A DNA stretch of 64,000 bases from Sphingobium aromaticiconvertens (GTDB taxonomy: Bacteria; Pseudomonadota; Alphaproteobacteria; Sphingomonadales; Sphingomonadaceae): positions 3,405,501 through 3,469,500 of the forward strand of contig NZ_JBANRJ010000001.1 of the NCBI RefSeq assembly GCF_037154075.1. Reading direction: 5' to 3'. This document shows positions 55,870 through 64,000 of the stretch, piece by piece. Within the stretch, counting starts at the first letter, position 1. Every line of letters starts with the position of its first letter. The position numbers were made by a program, and so were the translations under genes. The notes beneath the pieces were generated by a model. That model saw only the letters and a program-made list of their open reading frames with translations. It ran no database searches and was not told where the DNA came from.

Positions 55870-57126
55870 ATGGGTATGATGAAAGGCCTCATAATGGTTA
55901 TCGGCCTTGCCTTCCCGCTGTCCGTCGCAGCGCAATTGCTGCCCGGCACACCGCTTGGCGGCGCAACACAGGTCGTGCCGGATCTACTGGATAGGGTCGA
56001 TCGCACGCTCGACCGTACCAACCTCGATCGCCTGTCTCCCTCCCGGCTTGCCGACCGGCTGCTGGCTGCGCGCTCAGCCCGCATCGCCGACCTGCTGCAA
56101 CGGCATGGCGACGTGATTGAATTGGACGATCGCCGCCAGCCAGCCCGGCGCGGCGCCATCCTGCTGACCGGAGCGGATGCCGCTGCGCTCGATGCGCTGC
56201 GTGAGGCAGGCTATACGATCGAGCAGTCACGCATCGACGGCCTCGACCTGCTCGTAACCGGATTGACAGCGCCAAAGGGCAAGAGCCTGATCGCGGCGCT
56301 CCGCGAAATTCGCGCCCTCGCCCCGTCGGCACAAGCCAGCGCAGATAATCTATATTTTCCCAGCGGTGCGACGTCAGCGCAAACTGGAGGCACACTCGCG
56401 ACCAGCACGGGTGCGGGCGGCCAGGCCATCGGCCTCATCGATGGCGGCGTGGCGGCGCATCCCACCCTCACCGCTCCAGTAGAGCAGCGGGGCTTTGCGC
56501 GTGGCGCACCCCGCGCCAGCGCCCACGGCACTACCGTCGCCTCGCTGATCAGCGGCACAGGGATAATCAAGGGCGCAGCCCCCGGCGCACCGTTGCTGGT
56601 CGCCGATGTCTATGGCAATGATCCGGCGGGCGGCGGCGCTTTCGCCATTGCCCGCGCACTGGGCTGGATGGCCGCGCGGCGCACTCCCGTTGTGACGGTC
56701 AGCCTTGTCGGCCCCGACAATCCGCTGCTCGCCGGTGCCATTCGGCTGGCGCGTGATCGGGGCGTCACCGTGGTCGCCGCCGTCGGCAATGACGGCCCTG
56801 CCGCGCCGCCCGCTTTCCCCGCCTCCTATCCCGGCGTGGTCGCCGTGACCGGGGTGGATGGCCGCAATCGACCCCTTCCTGAAGCGGGTAAGGCCGCGCA
56901 TCTTGATTTTGCAGCACCGGGCGCGGACATGGATGCCGCGCGCGCCGATGGTGGCCGTGGCCCGGTGCGCGGCACATCCTTCGCCGCGCCGCTGGTGGCG
57001 GGACGTCTTGCGCGTGCAGGCAGCCTGTCGGCATTGGAGCGCGAGGCGCAGGATCTGGGCGACAAGGGCCGGGACGCGCGATTCGGCAATGGTCTCATCT
57101 GCGGAAATTGCAGAAATAGACGTTGA
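55870..57126 (+). CDS. exported subtilisin-like (S8) serine protease
   Basis: The 418-residue protein has a signal peptide (about 1-21, ending SVAAQ), a propeptide-like stretch to about 180, and the S8 domain with the complete triad: Asp191 in IGLIDGGVAAH, His219 in SAHGTTVASL, and Ser370 in RGTSFAAPLVAG, with oxyanion Asn308 in VGNDGP. The C-terminus ends with a Cys pair, CGNC. A role in envelope quality control or as a sigma-controlled effector is inferred from the divergent ECF/anti-sigma genes. Confidence 0.88.
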   Translation: MGMMKGLIMVIGLAFPLSVAAQLLPGTPLGGATQVVPDLLDRVDRTLDRTNLDRLSPSRLADRLLAARSARIADLLQRHGDVIELDDRRQPARRGAILLTGADAAALDALREAGYTIEQSRIDGLDLLVTGLTAPKGKSLIAALREIRALAPSAQASADNLYFPSGATSAQTGGTLATSTGAGGQAIGLIDGGVAAHPTLTAPVEQRGFARGAPRASAHGTTVASLISGTGIIKGAAPGAPLLVADVYGNDPAGGGAFAIARALGWMAARRTPVVTVSLVGPDNPLLAGAIRLARDRGVTVVAAVGNDGPAAPPAFPASYPGVVAVTGVDGRNRPLPEAGKAAHLDFAAPGADMDAARADGGRGPVRGTSFAAPLVAGRLARAGSLSALEREAQDLGDKGRDARFGNGLICGNCRNRR

Positions 57127-57223
57127 ATATCATTGCAGTAGAGTATTTTTCGCGATCGATGGATTAAAGCCGATCACCCCACCGTTCTCCTTTCATCGGA
57201 TCGAAACATAAAGGAGACGATCG

Positions 57224-57877
57224 ATGAAAGCACAGTTTCTGCTCGCCGCGGCCTGCCTGATGGGCGCCGCGACCCTTCCTGCTCAGGCCCAGCTTCTTGG
57301 CGGCAGTGGAGGCCTTGGTGGTTCGCTCGGTGGTTCGCTGGGCGGCGCGACCGGTTCGCTCGGCGGCACGCTGGGCGGGTCTGGCATGGGCGGCCTCGAC
57401 CGCAGCGTCGATACACGCAGCGGCCGTGCCAGCGCCGGTGGATCAGGATCGGGCGCGCTTGACGGGGCGCTGGGTGGCTCGGCCACGCGTGGCGAACGCA
57501 GCAGAACCGCCCGCGCTTCGGGGTCCGCTAGCGGCAGCGGCAGCGGCAATGTCGCGGTCGATACGCTGGGCACCGACGACGCCCGCAATACCGTGAGCGG
57601 CGTCCGCGACGACGCATCCAGCGCAGTCGGCAATGCCCGTGATCGGGTCGGCACCGCAGCCGCCAACACCCGTGACCGCGCAGGCAATATCGCTGGTGCG
57701 GCCCGCAACCGGGCGGGCAATGCTGCCGGGTCTGTCGCTGGTGCAGCCTCCAGCGCCACAGATGGAGCGGCCTCGGTCGGGGCTGGTGGACAGGTCAATG
57801 GGGGTGGACAAGTCGGCGCGGATCGTACCACCGGCACAAGCGGTGATACGCCCAGCTCAGGTCAGGCGGACGATTGA
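57224..57877 (+). CDS. exported Gly/Ser/Ala-rich low-complexity protein
   Basis: The 217-residue protein has a clear signal peptide (about 1-23, ending AQAQ). The mature part begins with GGSLGG-type repeats and continues with SGSG and a segment of A-rich heptads (GNARDRVGTAAANTRDRAGNIAG, in parts) that could form helices. It has no known domain. AAAGGAGACGATCG precedes the ATG. It lies 97 bases downstream of the protease on the same strand and ahead of a bidirectional terminator, so it could be an outer-surface or periplasmic partner or substrate of that protease. Confidence 0.7.
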   Translation: MKAQFLLAAACLMGAATLPAQAQLLGGSGGLGGSLGGSLGGATGSLGGTLGGSGMGGLDRSVDTRSGRASAGGSGSGALDGALGGSATRGERSRTARASGSASGSGSGNVAVDTLGTDDARNTVSGVRDDASSAVGNARDRVGTAAANTRDRAGNIAGAARNRAGNAAGSVAGAASSATDGAASVGAGGQVNGGGQVGADRTTGTSGDTPSSGQADD

Positions 57878-57944
57878 CCCCCGCTGGCGTGCGCTGCTTC
57901 AAGGGCATGTTCCACCCCTGACGCATCACGCTACCGCCTGACCG

Positions 57945-57980
57945 AAAAGGCCGGCGATCCGATGGGATCGCCGGCCTTTT
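57945..57980. terminator. bidirectional rho-independent terminator
   Basis: AAAAGGCCGGCGATCC (57945-57960) and GGATCGCCGGCCTTTT (57965-57980) form a 16-base stem with a four-base loop. Terminal A- and T-runs allow termination of the Gly-rich gene on plus and of ctrA on minus. Confidence 0.9.
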
Positions 57981-58009
57981 CACGCCTTGGGTCTCATACA
58001 AATTGCCGG

Positions 58010-58717
58010 TCAGGCGACCTGTGTTTCAAGTTCGACAATTTCGTCCGGATCACGCAGCACATAGCCACGACCCCAGACCGTCTCGATATAATTGTCGCCG
58101 CTGCACGCCAGCGCCAGTTTCTTGCGCAGCTTGCAGATGAAGACGTCGATGATTTTCAGTTCCGGCTCGTCCATCCCGCCATAAAGGTGGTTCAGGAACA
58201 TTTCCTTGGTCAGCGTCGTGCCCTTGCGGAGCGACAACAGCTCCAGCATCGCATATTCCTTGCCGGTCAGGTGAACGCGATTGCTATCCACTTCCACCGT
58301 CTTGGCGTCCAGATTGACCGCCAGCTTCCCGGTGCGGATGACCGACTGGCTATGGCCCTTGGACCGACGGACAACCGCATGGATGCGGGCAACCAGTTCG
58401 TCGCGATGGAACGGCTTGGTCACATAATCGTCCGCACCAAAGCCGAAGGAGCGGACCTTGCTGTCCATCTCCGACACGCCCGACAGGATCAGGACCGGCG
58501 TCTGCACCTTGGCGGCGCGCAGCTTTTTCAGCACGTCATAGCCGTGCATGTCCGGCAGATTCAGGTCGAGGCAGATGATGTCGTAATCATACAACTTACC
58601 CAGATCGAGGCCTTCCTCGCCCAGATCCGTCGTATAGACGTTGAAGCCTTCGGTCGTGAGCATAAGCTCGATCGCCTTGGCGGTGGTCGGTTCGTCCTCA
58701 ATCAGCAGCACGCGCAT
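58010..58717 (-). CDS. ctrA: cell-cycle response regulator CtrA
   Basis: CtrA is the alphaproteobacterial master cell-cycle regulator. The 235-residue OmpR-type protein has the receiver domain [19 protein letters not shown] with phospho-acceptor Asp51 in [11 protein letters not shown] and Lys101 in [11 protein letters not shown], and a winged-helix DNA-binding domain with [12 protein letters not shown] and [14 protein letters not shown]. The ATG at 58717 gives the family N-terminus; an upstream ATG at 58786 is rejected. Upstream lie a CtrA-like box and a cluster of GANTC sites. Confidence 0.95.
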   Translation of the reverse strand: MRVLLIEDEPTTAKAIELMLTTEGFNVYTTDLGEEGLDLGKLYDYDIICLDLNLPDMHGYDVLKKLRAAKVQTPVLILSGVSEMDSKVRSFGFGADDYVTKPFHRDELVARIHAVVRRSKGHSQSVIRTGKLAVNLDAKTVEVDSNRVHLTGKEYAMLELLSLRKGTTLTKEMFLNHLYGGMDEPELKIIDVFICKLRKKLALACSGDNYIETVWGRGYVLRDPDEIVELETQVA

Positions 58718-58807
58718 GTGAAGCCCCTTTGCGTCGCAGGTCCGTTCACCCCACCAGAACGGCATCCGCATCAATTCATTAACCAAAAAACTTCTGAACG
58801 CAAAAGG

Positions 58808-58823
58808 TTAATTTTTCGCTAAC
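58808..58823 (-). promoter_or_regulatory. CtrA-like box upstream of ctrA
   Basis: TTAA-N7-CTAAC on plus (TTAG-N7-TTAA on minus) matches the CtrA consensus TTAA-N7-TTAA with one mismatch, about 90 bases upstream of ctrA. Autoregulation is inferred. Confidence 0.5.
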
Positions 58824-58829
58824 CCGCAG

Positions 58830-58898
58830 GATTCCGCGAGTCGCGCAAAAACGAATCTGTTTACAAAGGGTTGAAGCCGAAATGATCGCTGGCGAGTC
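58830..58898. promoter_or_regulatory. cluster of four GANTC (CcrM) methylation sites upstream of ctrA
   Basis: GATTC (58830), GAGTC (58838), GAATC (58853) and GAGTC (58894) fall in 69 bases, against about one per 256 bases by chance. In Caulobacter, GANTC methylation controls ctrA transcription, so the same is inferred here. Confidence 0.6.
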
Positions 58899-58972
58899 AA
58901 TATTCGTTCGTTCCCGAAACGACAGCTTTGCAAGGCTCAGCGAATGCATGGCCTTCGACGCTCAAAATCGCC

Positions 58973-59866
58973 TCAGCACCCGTGTCGTGTCGTCAGAAAG
59001 TCCAGCAGCGCTTCGACCCTTGCCGGCCGTAACCGCGAGGGCGGCGTCACCAGATGCAACCCCATCGCAGGGGGGCGCCAGTCGACCAGTATCTCCTCCA
59101 GCTCGCCGCGCGCCATCGCCTCGCCGACGATGAAGTCCGGCAGCATGGCGATGCCAACACCGCTCGTCAGCGCAGGCAGCATCGCCTCGCCACTGTTGAC
59201 GGTGATCCGTGGGCGAACCTGCACCGCCACCGTCTGTTGCCCCGGCCCCGCAAAGCGCCAGGTGTCGGGCGTCGCCGCATTGGCGTAACATAGGCAATCA
59301 TGGTTCCCCAGGTCCGATGGGTGGGTCGGGCGCCCCCGCTCGGCCAGATAGCCGGGCGAAGCGACGATATGTATCTGCACGTCCGCCAGCTTCCTCGCCC
59401 GCAATGAACTGTCGGGCATGTCGGCAATCCGCAATGTCGCATCCAGCCCCAGTTCGATGATGTCGATCCGGGCGTCGGACAGATGCAGGTCGACATCCAC
59501 GCCGGGGTGCAGCTTGACAAACTGCGCGATCAACGGCGCAACGCGGATCAGCCCAAAGGTCATCGGCGCTCCCAATCGGACCGTCCCCACCAGTTCATCG
59601 GTTTCGTCCCGCGCCGCTTCTTCGGCCGCTTGCCCCTCAGCCATGATCCGCGCGGCATTGTCGGCCAGCCTCTTCCCGCTCTCGGTCAGGGTCAGCCGTC
59701 GGCTGGTGCGGCTGAACAGGCTGGTGTCCAGATGCTGTTCCAGCCGTGTCACAGCCTTCGACACGGTGGCCTTGGACACGCTCAGCGCCTTGGCGGCGTC
59801 GGTGAAGCTGCGGTGCTCGACCACGGCGGCGAACATCGCCCAGGCCTCAAAATCAGGAAGTCGCAT
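58973..59866 (-). CDS. LysR-family transcriptional regulator
   Basis: The 297-residue protein has the LysR N-terminal HTH (FEAWAMFAAVVEHRSFTDAAKALSVSKATVSKAVTRLEQHL in parts, residues about 6-46) and the substrate-binding domain with LGAPMTFGLIRVAPLIAQF. It is divergent from the pirin and wrbA genes, which it probably controls in answer to quinones or electrophiles; this pairing is common in proteobacteria. About 115 bases separate the starts. Confidence 0.88.
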   Translation of the reverse strand: MRLPDFEAWAMFAAVVEHRSFTDAAKALSVSKATVSKAVTRLEQHLDTSLFSRTSRRLTLTESGKRLADNAARIMAEGQAAEEAARDETDELVGTVRLGAPMTFGLIRVAPLIAQFVKLHPGVDVDLHLSDARIDIIELGLDATLRIADMPDSSLRARKLADVQIHIVASPGYLAERGRPTHPSDLGNHDCLCYANAATPDTWRFAGPGQQTVAVQVRPRITVNSGEAMLPALTSGVGIAMLPDFIVGEAMARGELEEILVDWRPPAMGLHLVTPPSRLRPARVEALLDFLTTRHGC

Positions 59867-59981
59867 GGTATGGAAACAATCCGTTTCGATGCTGCTTGTT
59901 CAAGAAACGATCCTGATCGCTAGATTAGTGGAAAGCAAGCCGGTTCGTCCGGCACATCACAGGACAAGAAAGGACAGCAAG

Positions 59982-60701
59982 ATGACGACGATCGTTCAAA
60001 ACCGCATCGACCGCCGCCCCTTCGCATCGCTCGGCCATGCCGATCATGGCTGGCTCAACGCCCGCCACCATTTCTCCTTCGCGGACTATCATGATCCCGC
60101 CCGCATGGGCTGGGGCGCGATCCGGGTGTGGAATGATGACGAGATCGGGCCGCGTTCCGGCTTCCCGCCGCACCCCCATGCCGACATGGAGATCATCACC
60201 TATGTCCGCACCGGGGCGATCACGCATCAGGACAGCCTGGGTAACAAGGGCCGCACGCAAGCAGGCGATGTGCAGGTGATGAGCGCGGGCACCGGCATTC
60301 GCCACGCAGAGTATAATCTGGAGGATGAGACAACCACCCTCTTCCAGATATGGATACATCCTCGTGCGCGTGGCGGCAACCCAAGCTGGGGCACCCGCCC
60401 CTTTCCAAAGGATGACCGCTCGGACACGCTGGCCGTACTGGCCAGCGGCTATGATGAGGATCGGGAAGCGCTGCGTATCCGCGCCGACGCCCGCTTGCTG
60501 GGCGGCACGATAAGGGCCGGGACCAGCATCACCTATGACAGCGATGAAGGTCGCCACCTCTATCTGGTGCCCGCCACAGGTCGGGTAGAGATTGATGGCC
60601 AGACGTTCGAAGCCCGCGATGGCGCCGCCATATTGGGCGGTCAGCCCATCACCATAACCGCGATCGAGGACAGCGAAATCGTCCTGGTCGACAGCGAATA
60701 A
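59982..60701 (+). CDS. pirin-family protein (YhhW-like quercetinase fold)
   Basis: The 239-residue bicupin has the pirin metal motif [16 protein letters not shown] with two His and a Glu later in [10 protein letters not shown]. YhhW-type pirins can oxidise quercetin, but the physiological substrate is unknown. The ATG at 59982 has AAAGGACAGCAAG upstream. An earlier in-frame ATG at 59418 is antisense to the LysR gene and rejected. Confidence 0.9.
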   Translation: MTTIVQNRIDRRPFASLGHADHGWLNARHHFSFADYHDPARMGWGAIRVWNDDEIGPRSGFPPHPHADMEIITYVRTGAITHQDSLGNKGRTQAGDVQVMSAGTGIRHAEYNLEDETTTLFQIWIHPRARGGNPSWGTRPFPKDDRSDTLAVLASGYDEDREALRIRADARLLGGTIRAGTSITYDSDEGRHLYLVPATGRVEIDGQTFEARDGAAILGGQPITITAIEDSEIVLVDSE

Positions 60702-60810
60702 GGCGCACCTCCCAGGACTTCACCGTCCGCGCCTTGCCGCCCGCGCCTCTCCCCCCTCCCCAGCGCGGGCGGCCCCCATTTCTTACCCTTCATCTTCAAG
60801 GAGACATCAC

Positions 60811-61413
60811 ATGGCCAAGGTTCTGGTTCTCTATTACTCGTCCTACGGACATATCGAAACGATGGCCCACGCCATCGCCGAAGGCGCCCGCTCGGCAGGC
60901 GCAACCGTTGACGTCAAGCGCGTGCCCGAAACCGCCCCGCTGGAGGTCGCCAAGAACGCGCATTTCAAGCTGGATCAGGAAGCCCCCATCGCCACCGTCA
61001 ACGACCTGGCCGACTATGACGCGATCATCATCGGCACCGGCACGCGCTTTGGCCGCATGTCCAGCCAGATGGCGGCCTTTCTCGATCAGGCGGGTGGCCT
61101 GTGGGCGCGCGGCGCCCTGAACGGCAAGATTGGCGGCGCCTTCACATCGACCGCCAGCCAGCATGGCGGCCAGGAAACCACGCTCTTCTCGATCATCACC
61201 AACCTGCTGCATTTCGGCATGACCATCGTCGGCCTCGACTATGGTCACGCGGGTCAGATGGGCGTTGATGAAGTGCGCGGCGGCGCGCCCTATGGCGCGA
61301 CCACGCTGGCCGATAGCGATGGCAGCCGTCAACCGGCCGGGCACGAACTGGATGGCGCGCGCTATCAGGGCCGCCGCGTCGCCGAAGTCGCAATTAAGGT
61401 GCACGGAGAATAA
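60811..61413 (+). CDS. wrbA: NAD(P)H:quinone oxidoreductase WrbA
   Basis: The 200-residue flavodoxin-like FMN enzyme reduces quinones by two electrons. It has [20 protein letters not shown] (phosphate loop), the [24 protein letters not shown] region and [19 protein letters not shown], all WrbA signatures. GGAGACATCAC precedes the ATG. It is 109 bases after the pirin gene on the same strand. Confidence 0.94.
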   Translation: MAKVLVLYYSSYGHIETMAHAIAEGARSAGATVDVKRVPETAPLEVAKNAHFKLDQEAPIATVNDLADYDAIIIGTGTRFGRMSSQMAAFLDQAGGLWARGALNGKIGGAFTSTASQHGGQETTLFSIITNLLHFGMTIVGLDYGHAGQMGVDEVRGGAPYGATTLADSDGSRQPAGHELDGARYQGRRVAEVAIKVHGE

Positions 61414-61498
61414 GGCCTACGGATAATTCAGGGCCATGTCGTCATGACATGGTAGCCTGCCGAGCCAACGGGTCGCACCTTCGGCTCTGCAAGGCGGC

Positions 61499-61537
61499 GG
61501 GGTCGGCGCACCATCTGTCTGCGCCGACCCCGTTTTC
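61499..61537 (+). terminator. rho-independent terminator after wrbA
   Basis: GGGGTCGGCGCA and TGCGCCGACCCC form a 12-base stem with a nine-base loop, followed by GTTTTCT. It lies between convergent wrbA and the acyltransferase gene. Confidence 0.8.
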
Positions 61538-61545
61538 TGGCCGTG

Positions 61546-62502
61546 CTACAGCAGCAATCTCGCGGCCAGCTTCGATTTTCGGATTGCATGATAAGCCGCA
61601 AATGGCCCCGCAAGGCCCAGTAGCATCAGCATCGGCTTGCCCAGAAAGGGCGAGAGATAGTGGATGACGGCCACATGCAGATACATGATGACCAGCGATG
61701 CCCGGCCCAGCGCGCCCAGCACTGAGGCGTGCGGCGCGATGGCGACGGACAGGCGAAAGATCAGCAGCGATGTCGCGATGGCTGCGGCGATCGACAGGAT
61801 TGACCAGCCATAATAGGCCGCTTTCATGTTGAGCGCCGGGACCATCCCGCTCAGCCCCGCCCATGCCAACAGTCCCAGCGGCACAATCATCCACCCGCGC
61901 CACTGAACACCGCGCCAGACCGCGCCCACCCAGAGCAGGAAAAGCGCCATCGGCACCGCGATCAGCCCAAACGGCCCTTCGCTGGTCCACGCCCCCACCG
62001 CATAGGCGAGCGCCAGCGACAGCAAGCCAATTGCGACCTGCGGCAACGCCCGTGGATCGGGCCACCGCGCCGCCACCATGTTGTGAATTATGCGCCCAAC
62101 CATCAGGCACGGCACGAACCAGAAGGTCGTGTACGGCCCCCGCAGCGCCGACCCGCCATAAGCCAGCACGGCGAAATCAGCAGGCCAGTCGTGAAAAATC
62201 GGGCGATGCCCCCGCATCGGCTCGATGATCTGATCGATCAACACCAACATCCCCAGAAACAGGATATAGGGCTGCATCTGGCCGACAAGCTGCCGCATCG
62301 TGAAGCGCCCCACTGGCTGGGGGCGGCACAGCATCCCCGACAGCAGGAAGAATAGCGGCATGTGAAAGCTGTAGGCCGCATCGCGCAGAGGACCGCGCGT
62401 CCACACATGCCCGGCGACCACGGCCAGGATGCCGATCCCGCGCGCGACATCGACCCAATCCAGCCGCGTCGCCTGCCAGTTGATGCTGCCCCTTCCGCCC
62501 AT
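61546..62502 (-). CDS. acyltransferase-3 family membrane protein
   Basis: The 318-residue protein has about ten hydrophobic spans. The N-terminus RLDWVDVARGIGILAVVAGHV carries the family His after the R-G-I motif, and AAYSFHMPLFFLLSGML is the second signature. Members O-acetylate or otherwise acylate sugars of surface polysaccharides. Its acceptor is unknown. The start at 62502 overlaps the earliest possible start of the pseudouridine synthase gene on the other strand. Confidence 0.85.
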   Translation of the reverse strand: MGGRGSINWQATRLDWVDVARGIGILAVVAGHVWTRGPLRDAAYSFHMPLFFLLSGMLCRPQPVGRFTMRQLVGQMQPYILFLGMLVLIDQIIEPMRGHRPIFHDWPADFAVLAYGGSALRGPYTTFWFVPCLMVGRIIHNMVAARWPDPRALPQVAIGLLSLALAYAVGAWTSEGPFGLIAVPMALFLLWVGAVWRGVQWRGWMIVPLGLLAWAGLSGMVPALNMKAAYYGWSILSIAAAIATSLLIFRLSVAIAPHASVLGALGRASLVIMYLHVAVIHYLSPFLGKPMLMLLGLAGPFAAYHAIRKSKLAARLLL

Positions 62503-62572
62503 GGACGTCAGGCCCTATAGCAGCCACGCGCCGCGTCAATCGCGCGCCTCCCTCTTTCGACTGGATTCCCTT

Positions 62573-63250
62573 TTGGCTCTGCTCTCCGACCTTGTTCTTT
62601 TTCTGGATGGGGAAGCCATCATTCTCGACAAGCCTGCGGGCCTGCCGGTTGACGCGCCGCGCGATGGGACGATGAGTCTGGAGAACCACCTCGCCTCGCT
62701 GACCTTCGGTTTCCAGCGCTGGCCGCTGGCGGTCCATCGCCTTGACCGCGACACCAGCGGCTGCCTGCTGCTCGCCCGCAATCCCAAGGCGCACAAGCGC
62801 TTCGCCGCAGCATTCGAGACGGGGACCGTCGCCAAACGCTATGTCGCGGTGATCGAGGGCGTACCCGAAGGCGACAGCGGCACAATCGCCATGCCGCTCA
62901 AGAAAATCAGCAGTGCAGAAGAGGGCTGGCGGATGGTCCCCGACGATCGGGGCAAGCCCGCCTCCACCGACTGGGTTAAGGTCGCCGAGCATGAAGGCCG
63001 CGCCCTCATCGCCTTCACCCCGCAAACCGGCCGCACCCACCAGATCCGCGTTCATGCCCTGCATGGGCTGGGCTTCGCCATCGTCGGCGATCCGGTCTAT
63101 GGTCAGAGCGGCGCGGACATGCTCCTGCACAGCCGCTTCCTGTCGATCCCGCGCGGGTCCAAGCCCCCGGCAGAGGCCACCGCGCCGCTGCCCGCGACCT
63201 TCGGGCGGGCAGGCTTTACCCAGGACATGCTGGATAGTGCTGGACTCTGA
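62573..63250 (+). CDS. RluA-family RNA pseudouridine synthase
   Basis: The 225-residue enzyme isomerises uridine in rRNA or tRNA. The catalytic Asp is in AVHRLDRDTSGCLLLARN, with TGRTHQIRVHALHGLG and IVGDPVYG downstream. No S4 domain is present. The start is uncertain: TTG 62573 gives the usual short N-terminus ALLSDLVLFLDGEAIILDKPAG; an ATG at 62501 overlaps the acyltransferase start. Confidence 0.82.
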   Translation: MALLSDLVLFLDGEAIILDKPAGLPVDAPRDGTMSLENHLASLTFGFQRWPLAVHRLDRDTSGCLLLARNPKAHKRFAAAFETGTVAKRYVAVIEGVPEGDSGTIAMPLKKISSAEEGWRMVPDDRGKPASTDWVKVAEHEGRALIAFTPQTGRTHQIRVHALHGLGFAIVGDPVYGQSGADMLLHSRFLSIPRGSKPPAEATAPLPATFGRAGFTQDMLDSAGL

Positions 63251-63256
63251 GCGTCC

Positions 63257-63679
63257 ATGGTCGCCATACCCATCACCCGCTCCATCTCGATCGATAGCGA
63301 CGAAATCACCGAGTCCTTCACCCGTTCGACCGGGGCGGGCGGCCAGCATGTAAACACGACCGACAGCGCCGTTCTGTTGCGCTTCGATGTGGCCGCCTCA
63401 CCCAATCTGCCCGAGGCGGTAAAATATCGGCTCGCGGATCTGGCCGGTTCGCGCATGACGCGCGATGGCGTCCTGCTTCTGCGCAGCGAAGGCTCGCGAT
63501 CGCAATTGCTCAATCGTCAGGAGGTGCGCGATCGCCTCTTCGCGCTCATTCGGGAAGCTACGATCGTCCCCAAAAAGCGTCGCCCGACCAAGCCGACCAA
63601 GGCGTCGCAAAAACGGCGTGTCGATGGCAAGGTAAAGCGCGCAGCAGTCAAGGCCGGGCGCGGGAAGGTGCGGGAGTGA
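63257..63679 (+). CDS. arfB: alternative ribosome-rescue factor ArfB (YaeJ)
   Basis: ArfB hydrolyses peptidyl-tRNA on stalled ribosomes. The 140-residue protein has the GGQ loop in STGAGGQHVNTTDSAVLLRF and a basic C-terminal tail (KKRRPTKPTKASQKRRVDGK in parts) that enters the mRNA channel. It starts six bases after the pseudouridine synthase stop. Confidence 0.92.
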   Translation: MVAIPITRSISIDSDEITESFTRSTGAGGQHVNTTDSAVLLRFDVAASPNLPEAVKYRLADLAGSRMTRDGVLLLRSEGSRSQLLNRQEVRDRLFALIREATIVPKKRRPTKPTKASQKRRVDGKVKRAAVKAGRGKVRE

Positions 63680-63747
63680 ACGGGTAGGGCTGGTCGGCGA
63701 CGAGCGGCAGCTAGGCAAAGATGCACGCGCCTCCTATATCTCGCCCT

Positions 63748-64000
63748 ATGTTTGACTTTGCCCCGACCGACACCGCCGCGCTCGATAAGGACGTGCTCCA
63801 CGCAGACCTGCTTTCCGCCGCTGATGCAATCACGGCAGGGGAACCGGATGCCGTGGCCAACATGGCCAATATCGCGGCGCTGATCTGGCAATTCCTGCCG
63901 GATCTCAATTGGGCGGGGTTTTACCGCATGGTCGATGGCGAACTGGTGCTGGGACCGTTTCAGGGCAAGGCGGCCTGCATCCGCATCCCCCTGGGGCGCG
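63748..64000 (+). CDS. msrC: free methionine-(R)-sulfoxide reductase (GAF domain), 3' end cut
   Basis: About 84 residues are visible. The segment LNWAGFYRMVDGELVLGPFQ followed by GKAACIRIPLGR matches the GAF-domain fRMsr/MsrC (YebR) family, which reduces free methionine-R-sulfoxide with Cys residues, one of which (in AACIRI) is present. The remaining Cys motif lies beyond the window. Confidence 0.88.
   Translation, partial: MFDFAPTDTAALDKDVLHADLLSAADAITAGEPDAVANMANIAALIWQFLPDLNWAGFYRMVDGELVLGPFQGKAACIRIPLGR

Overview
The window looks like a chromosomal segment of a GC-rich alphaproteobacterium, most likely a sphingomonad (Sphingobium/Sphingomonas group). This is inferred from a CtrA-type cell-cycle regulator with clustered GANTC sites, UPF0262, DUF2093, DUF2849 and DUF934 family genes, the cobA-DUF2849-cysI-DUF934-cysH gene order, the PhaR/PHA genes and the ScfR-type regulator of propionyl-CoA carboxylase. 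I saw no rRNA, tRNA, CRISPR array, transposase or phage gene. The coding density is high and the window reads as core plus light accessory chromosome.

Region by region. 1-2622 (minus) is the end of a CzcCB-type heavy-metal efflux operon led by a small His-rich exported protein; the adaptor gene runs off the left edge. 2670-5774 holds an MFS transporter and a divergent FAD oxidoreductase. 5777-12202 is a complete tripartite RND drug pump (adaptor, pump, outer-membrane factor) with a divergent TetR regulator and a clear palindromic operator between them. 12231-17169 has a large M16 peptidase, proS and a small hypothetical gene. 17191-20077 is a PHA-related group: phaR, a short PhaC-like enzyme and an acetyl-CoA acetyltransferase. 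20143-23799 has an acetyltransferase, alanine racemase, a metabolite/H+ symporter and a CsaA-like protein.

23875-32346 (minus) is a full propionyl-CoA to succinyl-CoA operon: pccB, a thiolase, methylmalonyl-CoA epimerase, methylmalonyl-CoA mutase, bioB and pccA. It is divergent from pccR (ScfR family) across an interval full of TTTGC/GCAAA half-sites. pccR heads a plus-strand operon with a Rieske oxygenase, a CrtI/PYROXD2-like flavoprotein and a DUF1338 (HglS-like) dioxygenase. This is the most interesting uncharacterised pathway candidate in the window.

37715-38560 is a sparse interval with a 9-copy GATTG repeat, a 29-residue membrane peptide candidate and a DUF2093 gene. 38578-45329 has a nitronate monooxygenase, a glycosyltransferase, an alpha/beta hydrolase, selO, astD and a small hypothetical gene. 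45687-49601 is the assimilatory sulfate-reduction operon. 49651-54317 contains dnaB, UPF0262, a GH25-like protein, cdd, dcd and a metallophosphoesterase. 54546-57877 is an ECF sigma/anti-sigma pair divergent from an exported subtilisin-like protease and a Gly/Ser-rich exported protein, a plausible envelope-stress module. 58010-64000 has ctrA, a LysR-pirin-WrbA quinone/electrophile module, an acyltransferase, a pseudouridine synthase, arfB and the start of msrC.

All assignments are by reading motifs and overall resemblance; no database search was run.
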